In this document: piece after piece, positions 62,079 through 64,000 of the stretch
Position numbering within the stretch: position 1 is the first letter of the stretch
Layout of the letters: each line of letters opens with the position of its first letter
NCBI RefSeq assembly: GCF_019802085.1
Contig: NZ_JAHVHV010000003.1
Span: forward strand, 186,001 to 250,000
Length of the DNA stretch: 64,000 nt
Source: Ferrimonas balearica
GTDB lineage: Bacteria > Pseudomonadota > Gammaproteobacteria > Enterobacterales > Shewanellaceae
Reading direction: 5' to 3'
Notes under the pieces: generated by a model
The model's input: only the letters and a program-made list of their open reading frames with translations
Databases searched by the model: none
What the model was told of the DNA's origin: nothing
Program-made: the position numbers and the translations under genes

Positions 62079-62834
62079 ATGGCTGACGGCGCTGACAACA
62101 AGACCCATTTTGGTTACCAGCAGGTAGACAGCGACAAGAAAGCGGAGATGGTGGCGGACGTGTTCCACTCCGTGGCGTCCAAGTACGATCTGATGAACGA
62201 TCTGATGTCCTTCGGCGTCCATCGCTACTGGAAGCGGTTCACCATCGAGTGCGCCGCCGCCCGTCCCGGCATGAAGGTGTTGGACCTGGCCGGCGGCACC
62301 GGCGATCTCACCGCCAAGTTCTCCCACCTGGTGGGGGAGACCGGCGAAGTGGTGCTGGCGGACATCAACGACTCCATGCTCAAGGTGGGCCGCTCCAAGC
62401 TGCACGATCTGGGGGTGGTGGGCAACGTAAGCTACGTTCAGGCCAACGCCGAAGCCCTGCCTTTCCCGGACAACCACTTCGACATCATCACCATCGCCTT
62501 TGGCCTGCGTAACGTCACCGACAAGGCCAAGGCGCTGCGCTCCATGGCGCGGATCCTCAAGCCCGGCGGCAAGCTGCTGGTGCTGGAGTTCTCCAAGCCG
62601 CAAAACGCGCTGATGCAGAAGGCCTACGACTTCTACAGCTTCAAGGTGATCCCGCAGATGGGCGCCATGGTGGCCGGGGACGCCGAGTCCTACCGCTACC
62701 TCTCCGAGTCCATCCGCGTGCACCCGGATCAGGAAACCCTCAAGCAGATGATGCTGGAGTCCGGCTTCGACCAGGCGGACTACGTCAACATGACCAATGG
62801 TGTGGTGGCCCTGCACCGCGGCTACAAGTTCTAA
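62079..62834 (+). CDS. ubiE: Ubiquinone/menaquinone C-methyltransferase UbiE
   Basis: SAM-dependent enzyme that methylates demethylmenaquinol and the ubiquinone precursor DDMQ. 251 residues as in E. coli. The SAM site is [12 protein letters not shown] (about 67-78), with the UbiE signature [13 protein letters not shown] at about 47-59 and the second signature [16 protein letters not shown]. First gene of ubiE-ubiJ-ubiB. The upstream 150 bases, facing lapG, should hold the promoter. Confidence 0.98.
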   Translation: MADGADNKTHFGYQQVDSDKKAEMVADVFHSVASKYDLMNDLMSFGVHRYWKRFTIECAAARPGMKVLDLAGGTGDLTAKFSHLVGETGEVVLADINDSMLKVGRSKLHDLGVVGNVSYVQANAEALPFPDNHFDIITIAFGLRNVTDKAKALRSMARILKPGGKLLVLEFSKPQNALMQKAYDFYSFKVIPQMGAMVAGDAESYRYLSESIRVHPDQETLKQMMLESGFDQADYVNMTNGVVALHRGYKF

Positions 62835-62839
62835 CGCCG

Positions 62840-63442
62840 ATGCGGATGGCCACCCTGGCGGCCGGGGCGCTGGAAACCGCCCTGGCCCAACTGCTGAAGT
62901 TTCATCCCGATCCCCGTCCCCTGGCCCGCTGGCAAGGCCAGGTGGTGGCGGTTCAGCTCTCCGAGCTCCCCTTTCCCCTCTACCTGGTGCTGAGCGATCC
63001 CATCCAGGTCTACAGCCAGTACGACGGCGACACCCAGGCGGCCATCGGCCTGAGCCTGGCCACCCTGACCCAGCTGAGTCAGGGCGCCGCCCTCTCCACC
63101 CTGGTCAACGACGGTCAGCTGGAGATCCAGGGCGACATGGCCCTGGTGGGCAAGCTGATGAACCTGCTCAGCGCCATCGAGCCGGATCTGGCCGAGCCGC
63201 TCAGCCAGGTGATGGGCGACGCCATGGCCTACCGGGTCGACCAGGCCGGTCGCGCCCTGCTCAATCGGGCCCGCACGGATCTGGGCCGGCTGCACCAGCA
63301 CACCGGCGAGGTGCTTCGCGAGGAGCTTCGCCTGGCCCCGGACCCGAGGGAGGTGGCCCGCTTCGGTCAGGAGGTCACGACCCTGGCGCAACGGGTGGAG
63401 GCGCTGGCCGCGCGCCTGGCCCGGTTGGAGCCCGGCCGATGA
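62840..63442 (+). CDS. ubiJ: Ubiquinone biosynthesis accessory factor UbiJ
   Basis: SCP2-domain protein needed for aerobic ubiquinone synthesis; it binds lipid intermediates in the Ubi complex with UbiK. 200 residues: SCP2 fold over about 10-115 ([20 protein letters not shown], then [19 protein letters not shown]) and a C-terminal coiled coil ([18 protein letters not shown]). Five bases after ubiE; the ATG at 62846 is an alternative start. Stop overlaps the ubiB start (ATGA). Confidence 0.93.
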   Translation: MRMATLAAGALETALAQLLKFHPDPRPLARWQGQVVAVQLSELPFPLYLVLSDPIQVYSQYDGDTQAAIGLSLATLTQLSQGAALSTLVNDGQLEIQGDMALVGKLMNLLSAIEPDLAEPLSQVMGDAMAYRVDQAGRALLNRARTDLGRLHQHTGEVLREELRLAPDPREVARFGQEVTTLAQRVEALAARLARLEPGR

Positions 63443-64000
63443 CCCTGGCCTCGTTGCGCCGCAGCTGGCAGATCGCCAAAACCCTGCACCGTTACCGGTT
63501 GCTGGACCTGATCCCCGCCGAGCGGCGCCCCGGCCTCCTCAACTGGGTGGACCGACTGCTGTTCTGGCTGCCCCGGGTCCACCAGGACCAAAGCCCCGCG
63601 GTGCGCCTCAAGCTGGCCCTGCAATCCCTGGGGCCGGTGTACATCAAGTTCGGCCAGATGCTCTCCACCCGCCGGGACCTGCTGCCGGACGAGCTGGCCG
63701 ATGCCCTGGCGCTGCTGCAGGACCAGGTGCCCCCCTTCGACTCTGACCAGGCCCAGGCCCGCATCGAGGCCGCCCTCGGCGCCCCCATCCACGAACTGTT
63801 CGACGACTTTGATCCAAAGCCCCTGGCCTCCGCTTCGGTGGCCCAGGTGCACACCGCCCGGCTCAAGGCCAGCGGCGAAGAGGTGGTGATCAAGGTGGTG
63901 CGCCCCGGCATCGACCGGGTGATCCACGCCGACCTGACCCTGATGGCCCAGGTGGCCCGGCTGGTGGCCAGCAGTAAAGCGGGCCGCCGCCTGCACCCGG
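63439..64000 (+). CDS. ubiB: UbiB atypical kinase/ATPase (3' part outside window)
   Basis: ATPase of the UbiB/ADCK family required for ubiquinone synthesis. The first 187 residues of about 540 are present. They contain the family-specific KxGQ helix ([19 protein letters not shown], about 70-88), the Ala-rich loop replacing the usual glycine loop (SASVAQVH) and the VIKVVRPG lysine strand. Starts by ATGA overlap with ubiJ. The C-terminal membrane helices lie beyond the right edge. Confidence 0.95.
   Translation, partial: MTLASLRRSWQIAKTLHRYRLLDLIPAERRPGLLNWVDRLLFWLPRVHQDQSPAVRLKLALQSLGPVYIKFGQMLSTRRDLLPDELADALALLQDQVPPFDSDQAQARIEAALGAPIHELFDDFDPKPLASASVAQVHTARLKASGEEVVIKVVRPGIDRVIHADLTLMAQVARLVASSKAGRRLHP

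Overview
The window is high-GC DNA of a gammaproteobacterium, densely packed with ordinary chromosomal genes. Protein content and gene order fit the Alteromonadales, most likely Ferrimonas or a close relative of Shewanella: csrD-ssb-MFS facing uvrA, metJ facing metB-metL-metF, rpmE facing priA-argS-ftsN, hslVU, and ubiE-ubiJ-ubiB. This assignment is inferred from protein resemblance and synteny; no rRNA is present. I found no tRNA, rRNA, CRISPR, insertion sequence, prophage or replication origin.

Layout. 1-6.8 kb: partial csrD, ssb with a repeat-rich linker, a YajR-like transporter, and uvrA on the opposite strand. 6.9-12.4 kb: an orphan outer-membrane barrel, YtoQ, an overlapping operon (Kef-type antiporter, DUF2817 peptidase, membrane protein), a small TTG-started membrane protein and a ferritin-like protein. 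12.4-17.2 kb: a cluster with two TRIC-family channels, an AbgB-like M20 amidohydrolase and a C45 acyltransferase/hydrolase. The two hydrolase genes share an almost identical 38-bp promoter element. 17.2-22.3 kb: esterase, DUF2059 protein, prepilin-like protein, Aer-type energy taxis receptor, M28 lipoprotein peptidase and a small lipoprotein. 22.3-27.3 kb: methionine regulon with a seven-unit Met-box array. 27.3-32.8 kb: TSUP and sugar transporters, a VOC/NTF2/GNAT operon and a MipA/OmpV-like barrel. 32.8-40.1 kb: malic enzyme, rpmE, priA, argS, ftsN and a DTW-domain tRNA modifying enzyme. 40.1-46.8 kb: a Fur-box-controlled 65-residue protein, phaB, a chemoreceptor, a voltage-gated-type ion channel, hslVU behind a sigma32-like promoter, and a DUF971 protein. 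46.9-54.4 kb: a molybdenum hydroxylase operon (XdhC, MobA-like, 2Fe-2S and Mo subunits), BCCT transporter, a 55-residue protein, ICMT-like methyltransferase, aquaporin Z and DUF2164. 54.4-59.3 kb: an SDR/DUF2867 protein, a PAP2 phosphatase-glycosyltransferase operon behind six PHO half-sites, rraA and an arginase-family enzyme. 59.3-64 kb: lapD-lapG and the ubiquinone genes ubiE, ubiJ and partial ubiB.

The most interesting signals are regulatory. First, six PhoB-like half-sites in exact 11-bp phase precede the PAP2-glycosyltransferase pair, suggesting phosphate-starvation lipid remodelling. Second, the same upstream element plus -35/-10 geometry precedes the AbgB-like and C45 genes, suggesting an undescribed amide-hydrolysis regulon. 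Third, a strong Fur box precedes a tiny uncharacterised protein. Two proteins that normally read c-di-GMP through degenerate domains, CsrD and LapD, bracket the window.
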